From Synchiropus splendidus (Eukaryota > Chordata > Actinopteri > Syngnathiformes > Callionymidae): DNA of 64,000 nt. This document shows positions 1 to 13,400 of the stretch, piece by piece. The DNA is taken from assembly GCF_027744825.2 (NCBI RefSeq), contig NC_071335.1, positions 28,671,001-28,735,000 of the forward strand, in the 5' to 3' direction. The notes under the pieces were generated by a model. It was not told where the DNA came from. It saw only the letters and a list, made by a program, of their open reading frames with translations, and did not search any database. Made by a program: the position numbers and the translations under genes. Positions within the stretch are counted from its first letter, which is position 1, and every line of letters starts with the position of its first letter.

Positions 1-1264
1 GAAACAAGCGGAATACATATAAGGAATCATGGGGGAGGGGTCAAAAAGTCCTGCTATTAGTCATATAGATGCACATTCAGCTCTTACGACATGAATCAGG
101 AATGAAATGCTGTCATTGCAACAAGCTAATACTAGTAACATCCGACTTCCGACGGGGATCGGTTCCGACCAACCGGTCCAAAGTCAGACTGGACGTAAGT
201 CGAATGCCATTCAGAATAGCCAAGCGAGGGTTATAGATACTACTGCAGTGGTAGATCGCTGTGTGAGAGTGAGATGCTGGGATACTGTCGTACGCTTTGC
301 CGGGCTGCCAGACATTGAATAAAAAATTTTAAAAAGCATCTGCTCGCCATGGTCATGAGTATGGGTGGACATAAGTCGAGCAGGTCATACATTGGATGTT
401 ACTTGTAGTTTGTTTTGTATTCAGTTTATCCTCAGCCTTGGTCCCCCATTACTAATCTTGGCCTTGACTCAGTCTTAGGTTATGTGGTCTTAACTACAGT
501 GCTACTACATATATGGTGCCCTGTTGTTGATGTTTAAAAATGAGGCCAAACAAAGTTATCTGTACCATTATCGGTAGCATTTAGAAATTAGGATTATTGA
601 CCACTTCTCTGCTCGAAGGGAGTGCATTACAGATTACATCTACCACGTGGCGTCTCCTCTTGGTGATTCAGGCCTTCCTTTGGAATATCTGGCTGGATTG
701 ATACAGTTGGACCTGAAGATTGAGATTTTATCAAGCAGCCTGGCTTGCAGACTCAGTGGAAGCGCCAGTCGGAGTGAGGTGTGCTAAAACTCGGTAGAGA
801 GGCTCCAGACCTTGGTGACTTTGTTTCGGGAGCTAGAGTGAAGATAATGAAGAAATGACTGTTACACACTTTATGCAAATTATTGTTAATATAATCACGG
901 GTTTTTCATTTGATAGCATTTTAGATGCTACGTCTATATTGGCTTAAAAGCGCTGTGCTGATGAATTATTCAAATGTTAATCAAGTTGAAATCTCCTTTG
1001 GTGTCATACTTTGCTTACGACAACAATGGCTTTTAATTGGAATACATACAGCGATCATCTGCGTGTCCCTGGCCAATCATGGCGCAGCGCTTTATAGCTC
1101 ATCAAATATGTATCAGAGCGGATTTGTAATCAAGAATGTCAACAGACCCCAATGTGTCCCTGATTTCCCGTCCAATCTCCCAAAGCTGTGTAAATGAAGT
1201 GGCGCTGATAACAGATTCCTGTTTGTTTGTCGATGTTAACTCGGCCGCCTGTGTCATTTAACAG
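1..1264 (+). other. xylt1 intron (3' part)
   Basis: This is non-coding sequence upstream of the first xylt1 exon in the window. Short open frames at 107-322 and 925-1197 have no recognisable domain. The segment near 150-380 (ataagtcga-type phrases) looks like old repeat sequence, but I cannot name the family. Confidence 0.6.
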
Positions 1265-1437
1265 GCAAAGCGAATGCAAACGTCCAGTGGGACGAGGACT
1301 CGGGTGAGAACCTTCCGTCGAACCCCGTCAGGATAGCCTTCGTCTTGGTGGTCCACGGGCGAGCGTCCCGCCAGTTCCAGCGTCTCTTTAAAACCATCTA
1401 CCACTCGTCGCACTACTACTACATTCATGTGGATCAG
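1265..1437 (+). CDS. xylt1: xylt1 coding exon a (first in window)
   Basis: The acceptor is AG at 1263-1264 and the donor is gtgagt at 1438. The exon starts in phase 1: a split Gly codon, then [13 protein letters not shown]. It encodes the first strand of the GT-A fold, [20 protein letters not shown], and ends HYYYIHVDQ. The W-D-E-D run matches the first acidic motif of human XYLT1. Confidence 0.93.
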
Positions 1438-4400
1438 GTGAGTCGAGTGGATCGAGTGAGTCGGCGCAAAATCATCCAGAAGCACACAAAACTGTCGACC
1501 CTTTATTAGATAGGACTGGTAATCGTGATATTACTCTCCGCATCTGAATAGTAAATGCTGTAATAATAACATTGTACACTGCAAGTGCTGCTTCAACACT
1601 TCTGTTTTCTTCCGCCGTCTTGGTCTCCCCTCATGTTGTGGCACATTTGTGGCAGTAGCATTAACTGCCATTGCTACAAACTACAAGATTGTTACAAGTA
1701 GTGTTGACAGAAACTGACCAAGAAAGGGAGACGTACTGTCCTGGTTTGAAAAATCTTTACTTCCAGATGTGGATTGTTTTTGGTTCAGCAACAGGCCAAT
1801 AAAAAGTGCCAAGCTAACGTAATGTGCTTAAGCGGGAAATGACCATCAAATGGTCTTGTTTCAATAAAAGTAAATAATATCGCTATAGCAGACGTCTCTT
1901 CACGTGTTCAGTCGGGATGTACAACTTTAGGTCAGTGGACGCGTTCTAGTCATGACGCACACTGATGTTTTTCACTTATTTTTGCTGTTTCAGCTAAAAA
2001 ATATCACAATTCTGAAGGCATGGCGGAAACACTGCGTTCCACCGTGCGGATCTTGTGTCCGTCATTTAATCTGGTTCTGGTTGATTATTTACTTCAACCC
2101 CTGTTTTTGTTTTTTTTTCCTGATATATTTTGTTACCACCATAGTATATGTAGTTTACGCCATACAGCACTTTAGTTTAACATTCAATTTAAGATGGACA
2201 TTTCCTCTTATTTCATGCTCCTGAATGTTTACATAGTGTTTATATGTTTATATAATGTTTCCATGTTCTCATTCTGCAGCGCTCCAACTACCTCCACAGA
2301 CAGATCCAGGCTTTAGCTGCTCAGTATCCCAATGTAAGGGTGACGCCATGGCGCATGGCCACCATCTGGGGCGGGGCCAGCCTGCTCACCATGTACCTGC
2401 GCAGTATGGCCGACCTGTTGGCCATGAGGGACTGGAGTTGGGATTTCTTCATCAACCTCAGTGCTGCCGACTATCCGATCAGGTATGTGCAGCCGAAACG
2501 TATTATCGCAGAAAGGCCTTGGAGTTAGCTAGCTGTCTTCTCATATTCTAAATATTCCTTCAACACTTCCCATCCAAGACTGTTCTTCAAGCTCACTGTG
2601 CAGTGAGTGGGTTACACCGTGACGTGATGAGAACCTAATTGCCTGGGGTCAATATCTATTGATTTGGGTGGTCACCGTACTGTCGGCTCTGAAAGTCTGC
2701 CCCCTGGAAAACGTCCCTTTTAAGCGGCTTTAATAGGTAATTAAAAGCCACAAAGTGGGCATGAACTGGGCTTGAAGTCGTAGAAAAGAATCTCTTTGAA
2801 CAGGGAATTTTGGGACTTTTTCTTTTTCTGTCTGAGTTCACGCTCCTTGCGGGAGTTCTCGGTCTGCTGGGTTTTTGATGTAACTTCACAGCAACCAATT
2901 AAAATGCTCCTATTAAGGAGAGACTTATCTCTCCAACACAGCCGGATGTCCACTAGGTGAATTGAAACAAGCTGTAATGGCCGACGGCTGAAGAAAGGCG
3001 GGATCTGATGTCTCCGCTGCTACAATAGAGATGTAAGAAGGCCGATGTATATCTGGTTCATTGACACTTTCTTTTGGGTGTTTACAGGATATCGACGAGC
3101 GCGTCCCTCGTGTGTGTGCGTTCCACTGTCTGCTAAAGTGTGTTTCAGCGATTGAGCTGTTGTCTAGTGTTTGTTGGCCATAAGGAATGACTGAATGGTG
3201 GTGAGCTTCGAGAATGCTCATTTTTTTATGGAGTGCCAGGAGTGCCAGTATTAAATGATAAAGAAGGGATTGGAAATAGAGACGTTAACTGGAAAGGAAG
3301 TGGAAATATATTTGGAAATATGTAAAATTTGACATGAATATAGTCATATATTAGCCTATAAGGACATCAATACATATATAATTCTGGCATTCCATAATTG
3401 ACCGGAGGAAAAAAGGAAATAGGCTTGTTGGAAATATGTGAGGAGAAAAAGGGGAGTCGCTAAAAGAGCTGTTGGGAATTGACTTGAAAAAATATATGCA
3501 TTTCCTTATCTATATTCTTATTTCTCGGTGTATTTACATCCTTATAGCCTAATAGACAACTATATTTATGTCAATTACTACGTATTACAAAATATATTTC
3601 CACTTTGTTTGCAGTAAATCTCTATATTTCAAATCCCTTTTTTATCATTGAATTCTGGCACTCCTGGCATATCCATGATTTTTGTAACGTCCAGACTGTG
3701 ATAAAGCTGCCAAAAATGTTTGTATTCACACACACACGTCTAATTTAAAGACAAGGGACTAAATCTGACCATCACGTTGTTTAACAAGGCCCCCTATAGC
3801 AAAGGAATCAACCTGGAGCCTCACGTTATTTAAAGGCGATGTGAAGAAAATAAACATTCTTGTCAAAGACCTGCTCATCGACATTCCTAATCGTGGGTGA
3901 GTCGGAAGTATATGGGAGCTTATGCATGACCTGTGCAGTTATATTGCCATAGATTGATAGCATTTTTTTGCTGCACAGAAGGTTAAGTTCACAGTCAGTC
4001 AAGGGCTGACCTGCGCGCGGGGTGGCTTTTCACTTCTCCCTCAACAGGTCGTCCGATTGTAGCATCGTTCTGTCGGCAGGATGTGGAATGTTTGTGGCTT
4101 GGGCGCCTGACTACAGCTGTTGTTATCAGTGGGAGATGAGCCTTATTTCCCCTCTAATTCCCTGATAATGTCTGTCCTGCCGCATGGCTGCCCCTCAATA
4201 GCAAACCCGGAGCTGCTCACACCAGTGCGTATCCACTGGGGAGGATGTACTTTGCGAGTGTGCTGTTGTGTTTGTGTGTCTGTCTCAGGATGTGCTACAC
4301 TTTGCTTGCTTTGTTTGAGATTACTTCTCTCTGTGGCCTCTATCTGTGAAACACATTCACCGTTTTTGACAGTTCAAATGACAAAAAAAACCCTTCAGTT

Positions 4401-7400
4401 TTCTGCCAAAAGGTCAGTGCATTGTCCAGGTGTTAGTTAATAGCATGTGTATTTGATTTCTATCTGTCCTTCGATACTTGCAGCAATCCATTCAGTGCAT
4501 GTAAAAACAGCGAAATTTGAATATGTAACTCTCTGAAGGAGAGCTTTATGTGGTGTGAGGTTAAAGAGGCTGCTTAATATATTAGATATTAAATCTGTCT
4601 TTTGATCTGCGACACGTTAAGCACCGCAAAGCTCTGATTATGCCCTCAACGGTTGGAGGGGAAACTGCAACATCATTATCAAGTTAATTGCTGGCATATT
4701 GTCAAAGGTGCTGAGGGGGTCAGAGGGACGAGGAGTGTGTGAACAGCTTAGGAGGAACACAGGGCTGACAAACTAGAGCCCGTGGACAGTGTGACGTCTC
4801 AGGTGCCTAAGAAGAGGCTTGACAGGAATTCCCCAAATATGCTCCTTGTATATGTGTGTGTCTGCACACATTTGTTTATAAGCATGTTGTCTTTGCTGAT
4901 AAACAAAGTGTGTGTGTGTTTGGGTTCGTGAGGGGAGAACTCCCTCTGTGTCTGTTGCATATCATCTATTTATGGCTCAGGACCTCCGAAGATAACCCCC
5001 CCCGGCTGTGAAATCACTCCCACAAGAGGAAGTGACAGTTATATGGTCCCTCCCCCACTCATCCTTGAGCTCCTCGCCACTGCCTCGCTGCTCTTTTGGG
5101 AAGGCGAAGCAAACCATCATGAAAGGCAAAGTGGAAATGTTGGAGCCATCGACGGCTTGGAAGCCTGCAGAGCAAAGCTTTTTACCTTTAGCTTGTCGGC
5201 GTATGATCAAATAGACTTGTGACACCAGCAGGAGGTCAGCGACATGGTGCTGAGCAAAATCTCTTGAGTGATTTACTGTAATAGTGAAGCATGAACAGAT
5301 TCTCAGCCATGCTTAGATAAAAAGTGGATTTCTTGAGGGCTGGAATAGTTTTTCTTGCTGCTTGAGTGTGTAATGCTCGATGAATTAGATTCTCTCTGTG
5401 AGAGACAGACTGGTGGAAATAACACAACACATAGATTCACCCCCCTAGGTTTATAGATATAGATAATAGCTGTATAGATAGTTTTAGACGAAGGAATGTA
5501 AGTATGTGACCAAAAAAAAAAAGTTTTCCAAAGTTCACTTGAGAATTCTTGATCGTAAATTGAAGACTACATGCAAGAAGAGGGCTTCCTTTGTCACTTG
5601 AGTGGCTTCCTATAGAGATATTGAGGGGCTCATTCATATGTCAGAGAATAACTGTAGGTTATCCTCAATCGAGACTAGACATGCTGCGATGCCGACAGGA
5701 CTCCTCCCTACCTTTCAAGTTGCGTTGGACCTACAGTATATTATAATGGAAAAAAAGATGTGGATGCCACCATGTGTCAGTCCATCAACTCCTTCAAAAC
5801 GTCTGCTTTTGATGACGCAGAGTGTGTCACTTCAAGCTGCGACACGGTCGCTTCCCCTTCTTCCATATGGCCAATTGTCATACATAATCGGAACTCTACA
5901 TTGACTTCACATTTCTCTGAGAAAACGTCGACATCTCTGCTAGAAAGTACAGCCTGTCAGAGGGTCTCAATGTCAACATGCTTTGGAGGTGATTTCTTTT
6001 TGTACTTACTGTTAGCACTTCCTGCTTTGCTTCATCCATGACGGGACAATACGTCTGTCTCTGCCTCTGTGAGAACTGAATGTGATTTTCTCCCACTTCA
6101 GGACCAACAACCAGCTGGTGTCCTTCCTGTCCAAATACAGAGACATGAACTTCATCAAGTCCCACGGCAGAGACAACGCCCGGTAAGATACCACTTTTCC
6201 AAGCATTACTTTAATCTCCCTTAAACACCAGCACCATCTTCGGATTCTCTCCGGACACGGGTCTCTGCTTCGTCGTCCAGCGGAGTCCCATCAGGGGTTT
6301 TGCTAATTAACCTCCTCGTGGAGGTGAGCGAGCCGTGCTGGCCTCTGCTGTGCCCACTTCCTTTCCGTCCGGTCTCCTCCAGGGAAGTGACTTACCAAAA
6401 ACAAATGCTGGAAATATCTGCCTGCAGAATGAGGCTGTGAGTCAGCATGTGTTTGCTTCAGTTAGAATATTTGGTGTTAATTTAAGCAAACACCAGACCA
6501 CACAAACATTGTCTGACAGTTAGAGAAAAAAATTTAATACAATTTGATGTTAAAATATTATAACAGTTAAATGAATTATTTGTATATTTTTGTGATGTCA
6601 CAATATTTTCACATTTCCTCTTTGACTGAATGACTTTTATTTCCTTTTTCTGTTTTCTGTTTGCTCCTTCTTTCTAATATTTTTTTTTTTGTCCATACAC
6701 ATATTTGACAAGCGGAGTGCCCCCTGTAGCCTGTACTTGCTTGCTAAAATATCTGGTGATTTAGTTTCTGCGCATAAAACCTGCATGAATATCTGATCGC
6801 CCGGGTCACTGGAGACCAGACTGACCCCAACTTCACTTCTTCCCTCTTACACTTGAAAGGTTAACGCGAGTATCACATCTATAATGCAGACAAGGCGTTT
6901 GTGTTTTTATATGGAGACACAGATGTTGTGCAGGGAGAAGCACGTTAGATCAAGTATAAATCCCCTGAGGCTTCACTCTTTGCAAAATAATTTCTTTAAT
7001 TAAGGTTTCATCATAAGTGTCGGTTTATTGCCTCACTCAGTTCACTTTGTTTTGCAGGTTTATCCGAAAGCAAGGTCTGGATCGTCTCTTTTACGAGTGC
7101 GACACCCACATGTGGCGGCTGGGCGATCGTAAAATCCCAGAAGGCATCTCTGTCGATGGCGGCTCAGACTGGTTCCTTCTCAACCGCATGTTTGTGGAGT
7201 ATGTCATCAACTCCAAGGACGACCTGGTGACCAACATGAAGCGCTTCTACGCCTACACACTGCTTCCTGCAGAGGTATGTCTCCCGATCTGGCTGTCAGC
7301 TGTGTGTAAATCTTTGGCGGAATTTCCACTACAGGTCCTCTGTAAATCCCTGCTGCTGAAGTTATGAATATTAAAACCAAAAACATTGTCCAATTTTTGT

Positions 7401-10400
7401 CTTCTATTCCCAGTCCTTTTTCCACACTGTGCTGGAGAACAGCGCCTACTGTGAAAGCATGGTGGACAACAACCTGCGCATCACGAACTGGAACAGAAAA
7501 CTGGGCTGCAAGTGCCAGTATAAGCACATCGTCGACTGGTGTGGATGCTCCCCGAATGATTTCAAGCCTGTCGACTTCCACCGCTTTCAGGTAAAAACTT
7601 CTTAATTCATGTATTGTTTTTAGATGAGACCTTTGTTCCCTTTACCATATGCATAACACCCTAAAAAAGTAAATTATGATGCAATTGATTGCTAAGTTTC
7701 TTCTAAATGTTGAATTATAGAGTTAAATATTTAATTTTTAAATTGTTTTTCATTTGAATTTGGTGATTCGTGATACGTTTTGTCTGGTAAATTCAACATA
7801 TCTCACTCCAAAGACGTCACATTTTGATGATTTATGTCTATGAGAGGAAGAACCGCTCTCACATCCTAACTTGCTTTTGAACCCCACACGGGAGGGAAAA
7901 CACCTGTGCATCAACATGCAACACAGTAGGCTGACTTGGGTCTCAACATTGGACGCAGAGGTCCCCCTTTGGAGTCCAGGAAGTCCAGTTGAAGTATAAG
8001 TGATCCTGGAATCTTTTCCTCACAATTTTATTCATAATGATTTCTGATCGTAATCTCATCGAACCCGCTTTGCAAAACATTATCTTTCTTTTAGCTTAAC
8101 TGTTTCATCAATGCAATAGCAAGTAACCAAAATAAAAGTATCTCTTTATTTTTTTGGAAAATACTTCAGTTAAATAGCTGCCTTGCGTCTGAGAGAAGTG
8201 CTCTTACTGGCAACCTCTCTTTTATTCTCTTGGTAAAGCTGTAACGTATGGGCTCTGTCTGTGAAGCGTGGGCTGACTGCCGTGCCTGTGATCTCCAGGT
8301 GATGCCTCGCAAGCATTTGTTGTCTTGTTGAAGTGCCTGATCTTAGTGTTGCAATGCTTGCACACTGTTTGCTTCGTGTCCAGCTCAGTGTCCCAGGCAT
8401 TCGGTAAAACCTGAAAAGCCGCCAAACTCTAGACTTTAGTCAAAAGGTAGCTAATAGGATCCCCTTCTCTGCTGCCTTTGTTTTTGCGCTGCGTGTCCAG
8501 AGCGGGTGACGTCAGGACGTTGCGCATACTTACAAAATGGCAAGATCGATTTTGGGATCTGAATTTTTATGTGAATCAATTTCATCGCACAAACCCTAAT
8601 AGTTGAGGAGCCTGACTTGACTGTTCATTTCCTGAGCACATCGCTGTATAACTCGAAAAGCATTTGGCAGCACAGTCAAAATGAATTCATCTCTTCCTTG
8701 TCCCAATATCCTGAAAAGTCTCGTAATTACGATTATTTTCTCGCAGAGAGGCAAAGATAACAATCGCGCAACCTCCTTGGTGGCGGTAATTAAATCAGAT
8801 ATAGGGGGTTGATGGCACAAGGGTCACATTTAGCGACTGCTATTATTGTGCCGGAGAGTTGCAGATAAATAATAAGGTGCCACAGCCTCAGTTTGATAAT
8901 GATGTGGTGAATGTACGTTGTTAATGTGCTACAAGGCAAGTTTTTCTTGGCAGTCCTTCCTTTTAAAAATCATTAGAGGCACATTTTCAGCGGCACTGTA
9001 AAGATAGAGGAAAAAACCCAGGGGGAGATTGAAAACAAATCTCCTTTCTACAAGCCATTTGCATCCCTCAGGATTGCCAAAGAAATGTTGCATAACGCTC
9101 CGGGATTTGAAAGCCTGCCACAAACAATGGCCGTGTATAGGAAAAAGCGCCTGGGAGGTTTTTACCGGGGGCTGTTGTCACTGAAAGGAAGAGTAAACAC
9201 CCAAATTATCCCTTTTATTAATTCAGTTTCTATTTGCTCAGCTGTTAATAAGTCCATTTGTCAGCGGGAAGTGTTTGAATTTGTGCGACACAGGCTGTGT
9301 TCAATATCTTAATTATCTTTCTGCAAACTGTTTAAACAATCTTGGGTGGATGGAAGTGATGTCTGCTTTAATGTGATTACAGCGACTTAGTCTGCTTGAA
9401 GCCTGAATAAATTGGCTTAACCGCCCGGACTCTGGAGAGCAGGGCCTCTATTTGCTCCGAAAAGGTCCGACAGTCAGAGTTCTCTTCACCCTGCGATTGG
9501 ATCTTCTGTCTCTTTCACATACTAGTCAGAATGAGAATTTTCCGCTGCTCAGACCCGCCGGTTCTTACCTCAGACGCCATCAGTCCTGCGCCAAAGCCCG
9601 ACCACTGGTGCTTGGCACCGCTGCTGGGGCTGGTTGGCACCCTGGTATCAGTCAAGTCCTACTGTGGGAACAAAGCTGCTTAGCCAAAGCTGCCAGGCTC
9701 CGGAAAAAGACCAAATGTCCTTTGGTGTGACAATGAAGCATTAACCTTTGAATTAACTGGGACACACCGTTAAAATGAGTGGATAGTAAAAGTTAGGGGT
9801 TTGGTGAGAGTTGTTGACAAAAGAGAGTTGTTTCCTGACTACACTGGGTACTGGATCACAGCTGACAGTCAATGCAGGAAAGCAATCTCTAAATCAAACC
9901 GCTAAACAGCCTGAAAAAGTACTGAAGGAAACAGACGTGGTCTTGATGCAGTGTGGAATTCATGGGACGTTACGAGGAAATAGCAAGTCTTGTTCGTGTC
10001 GTGTTCTTGCTGGTTATACTCTCGAAAGACTTGAAGTGATCGGGTCGGTTGTCATGGTGATGTGTTTGTTTAGCATGGTTAAAGGGGTGTAGGATGTTGT
10101 CGGGTAGAGGGCCGCCAGTGATACGTCCAGGCGTCCGCTGAGGTTTGCCTGGCACAAGGTCTCAGTCAGAGATGGCCAACTTGGCTGAATAAAACTAAAC
10201 CTCAACATGTAGACATGTTGATGTGACCCGAAGTCAATAAATGTCATGAAGTAATGTATTGGAGTAGTGAATATAATCATGTTTTTTTCCTTATTATATG
10301 CATCAAAACACTGTCTTTTAGGTTGAATACATGGTTTTATCTGTTCTCCACTGATGTTATTTTACAATTTGGAATCGGGAAACTGCATTATTTTGTGTGT

Positions 10401-13400
10401 TTCCATGGTGCATTGTCATATGTTTTTGATATGGAAGATAAACCCCATTATTATTATTTGACATCACTGTCTCCTGGCTGCTCTTTGGAGACACTAAACC
10501 CATCTTTCTCTTAAGAAGCACTTAGCCTTACCTGGTCCCCTGACTACCATAACAGGAGAGAGCGTTACAATACTGAGCTTTTTTTTAAACCAGTGTATCA
10601 TTTTCATCCATATTAAGACTTATCCAATGGTATTATGGACACTATTGGAATAATTTTATCAAAACAACTCTTTTAACTTTGGAGCATTTGACAGCTCAGT
10701 TGAACAACAAGTGGCAGCAGCATGCAGGAACTCACTCACACAGTAGAAGAAGTTGTTTAGAGAGTTGTTTAACATGTTTAAAATGGTGTAGAATGTTCTC
10801 GGGGTAGAGGGCTGCCATTGATACGTTCAGGCGTCTGCTGAGGTTTGCCTGGCACAAGGTCTCAGTCAGAGATGGCCAACTTGGCTGCGGAATAAACGTG
10901 AAGAGTGAAATGAGAATTGACTTCGATTGAAGCGCAAACAAGATCTGGCATTGAATGAGCATCATCTTTCAGTCTTTATCTGGAACCAGGAGCTTCACGC
11001 CGCTGAAGATCTATTATGAGAAGAGGTCAGCCAAATACAGTTTTCTCTTTGTAGCTGATAGCACCCAAGTGAGGTTGCACACAGTAAATTATTTTCTTTT
11101 TTGAGCGAGCTAAAAGCCAAACTGGAGGCAGCCTGCACCACAAACCACATCTGCAGTGTGATAAGTGGGTGGAGGTCAGACAGTTGGGTCTTAATGAAAT
11201 GGTGGTGAGGTCAAAGTTTCATACGTGGGTGCGAATCACGTCTCGCGTGTGGTAGCAAACTTTGAGACCCACAAAGGGTTTCTATCATAACTGAAGTGCC
11301 ACTCCTTCATAATTACATGACTGTGACTCTGGCAGACTTTTTTAAATCTGCGTGTCAGATTTAGGTAACATCTGATAAAAACCCAAAGCGCTCGGCACGA
11401 CCACAGTTCAATCTTGAACTCCTCTCAACCCGAGCCTCTACATCATTCATGTCCTCCTCAGGTTCACCTCGCTGTCCGCTTCGCAACCCGAGGTTTTAAT
11501 CACGTTGTGTTGCAGCAGACTCCTGAGCTTTGCATTTCAGGTTCCTCAGCTGAGACACCCATTTTATTGACCTATCAGCCCTTTTTTTTTAGCTTAAAAA
11601 TTCAGCCGCCAGAATCAAAGCTCTATATTTTAAATTCTTTAATCTTGCTCTCACATATTTAACAGCCCCAATGACCTTAAGAGATTTGCTTCACTTCTAT
11701 TCATTTTCATTGACTAATGCCGACCTTGCACCAACTTTCAAGAACCCCTGAAACTTGGGAAGATGACTTTGGATGTGAGGCCATCAAAGTTTTTCCTTAT
11801 CTTATTTTTCCTCACAAAACATTGGAGACGTTGTAAAAGAATCTAGCCTTGACTCTGCTGCGGCGCTGACATGCCGTAAGCTGAGCTTTTGACATTCCTC
11901 CTGCATAAATGAAACCTCAATGTGTAGACATGTTGTAAGTTGTAGTCAATAAATATGGTTAACTAATGTATTGAAGTAGTGAATATAAGTTTTTCTTTAC
12001 TTTATGCATCAAAACACTGTCTTTTATGTTCAATACATTGGGTGTTGTGAGTATTCAACTGATGCAAATTTACAATTTGGAATTGGAAAACTGCATTATT
12101 TTCTGGCATGTGTCATATGTTTTTGATATGGAAGATCAATTATTCATCAATAATTATTCACATTAGCTTTAGCTGGTCCCGTGACTAGCATAACATGACA
12201 TAAGATTTTTTTTAACCAATGTATCATTTACATGCACATTATGACTCATCCAATGATATTATGGATGCTATTGCAGTTATTTTATCAAAATAATTATTTT
12301 AAACTTTTGAATTTCACCTGTCGTTTCATTTGTGTGACAGTATTTGACTAAACACAACATGGTTATGCTAGACCTGGACTTCCCTGTGGCGCATCCCCTT
12401 CATTGGTTATAGTATCGCAGGCACAATTTCTATGGTATAAACTAATGTGCTAAACTGAAAACTACAGCCATTTTTCTGCACCACCATTTTCTAATGCTCT
12501 TCATTGTCTCGTCTCGCTTTGTCCCCAACTTTGTGATCCTGTCTTCCTGCTGCACCCCCTGTCCCTCTGCAGCAAACAGTTCGACCCACCTTCTTCGCCA
12601 GGAAGTTTGAAGCCAGCGTCAACCAGGAGATCATCAACCATCTGGATGCTTACCTGTTTGGGCCATTTCCAGCGGGAACCCCGGGCCTCAACTCTTACTG
12701 GGAAAACGTGTACGACGAGCCAGACGGCGTCGCGAGTCTGTCTGACACGCAGCTCACCTACTATCACGCCTTCTCACGGCTTGGCTTGGCCAGAGCTGCC
12801 GGTTCACTCCAAGGAAACCCTTTGGATAACAGCTGCAGGTATGTTTGCATGAGGGGGGGTCAGGTTTATTTTGAAATGATGATGGAAGTAGTGTCATCTT
12901 GAGGGATTAAGGCGGTTAGTGCAATCAAAACGCACCTGTGAAGATATTATTGCACATTAGTAGCAGTATTAACAAGTGCTTCACCAACCAACATAAAGAC
13001 TGCTATGTTCTTACTCACACAAAAACATTTCTGCGTGATGGATTTCATAAAGGGTCATGAAACCCACTGCAGCAAGTGACTAAACAACTGTGACAAATTA
13101 AAAACACAAGCGGGAGTTTTTTTTCCAGAGTATCTGTGACAGCAAGCGGCACCTTATCTCATGACAGCACATAAACAAACTCGCACCTACATTGCCCACG
13201 CTGCATTGCAACATTAAGCTCTTTATGTGCTCCTTTAATGAGAGCGGCAAACATTCCGATGATTAATCCACGGTGTGCTGGGTTCACTCAGGGAGAGCGT
13301 TTATACCCAAAGAAGAGAAACACAACCGGAGATACATTTCATCAGCGGCTGCGCAGGTGACTTGACTCTTGTAGGGCCAGATTTAGTAAGTAAATGGTGC

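Larger units (their letters stand above)
7591..12572 (+). other. xylt1 intron with split duplication
   Basis: This is a 5-kb intron. It contains the A/B repeat pair listed separately (10,064-12,320) and a stretch at 8,590-9,320, rich in TAAT, aatta and ATTTGCAT-like words, that resembles conserved non-coding DNA. No gene was recognised. Confidence 0.55.
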
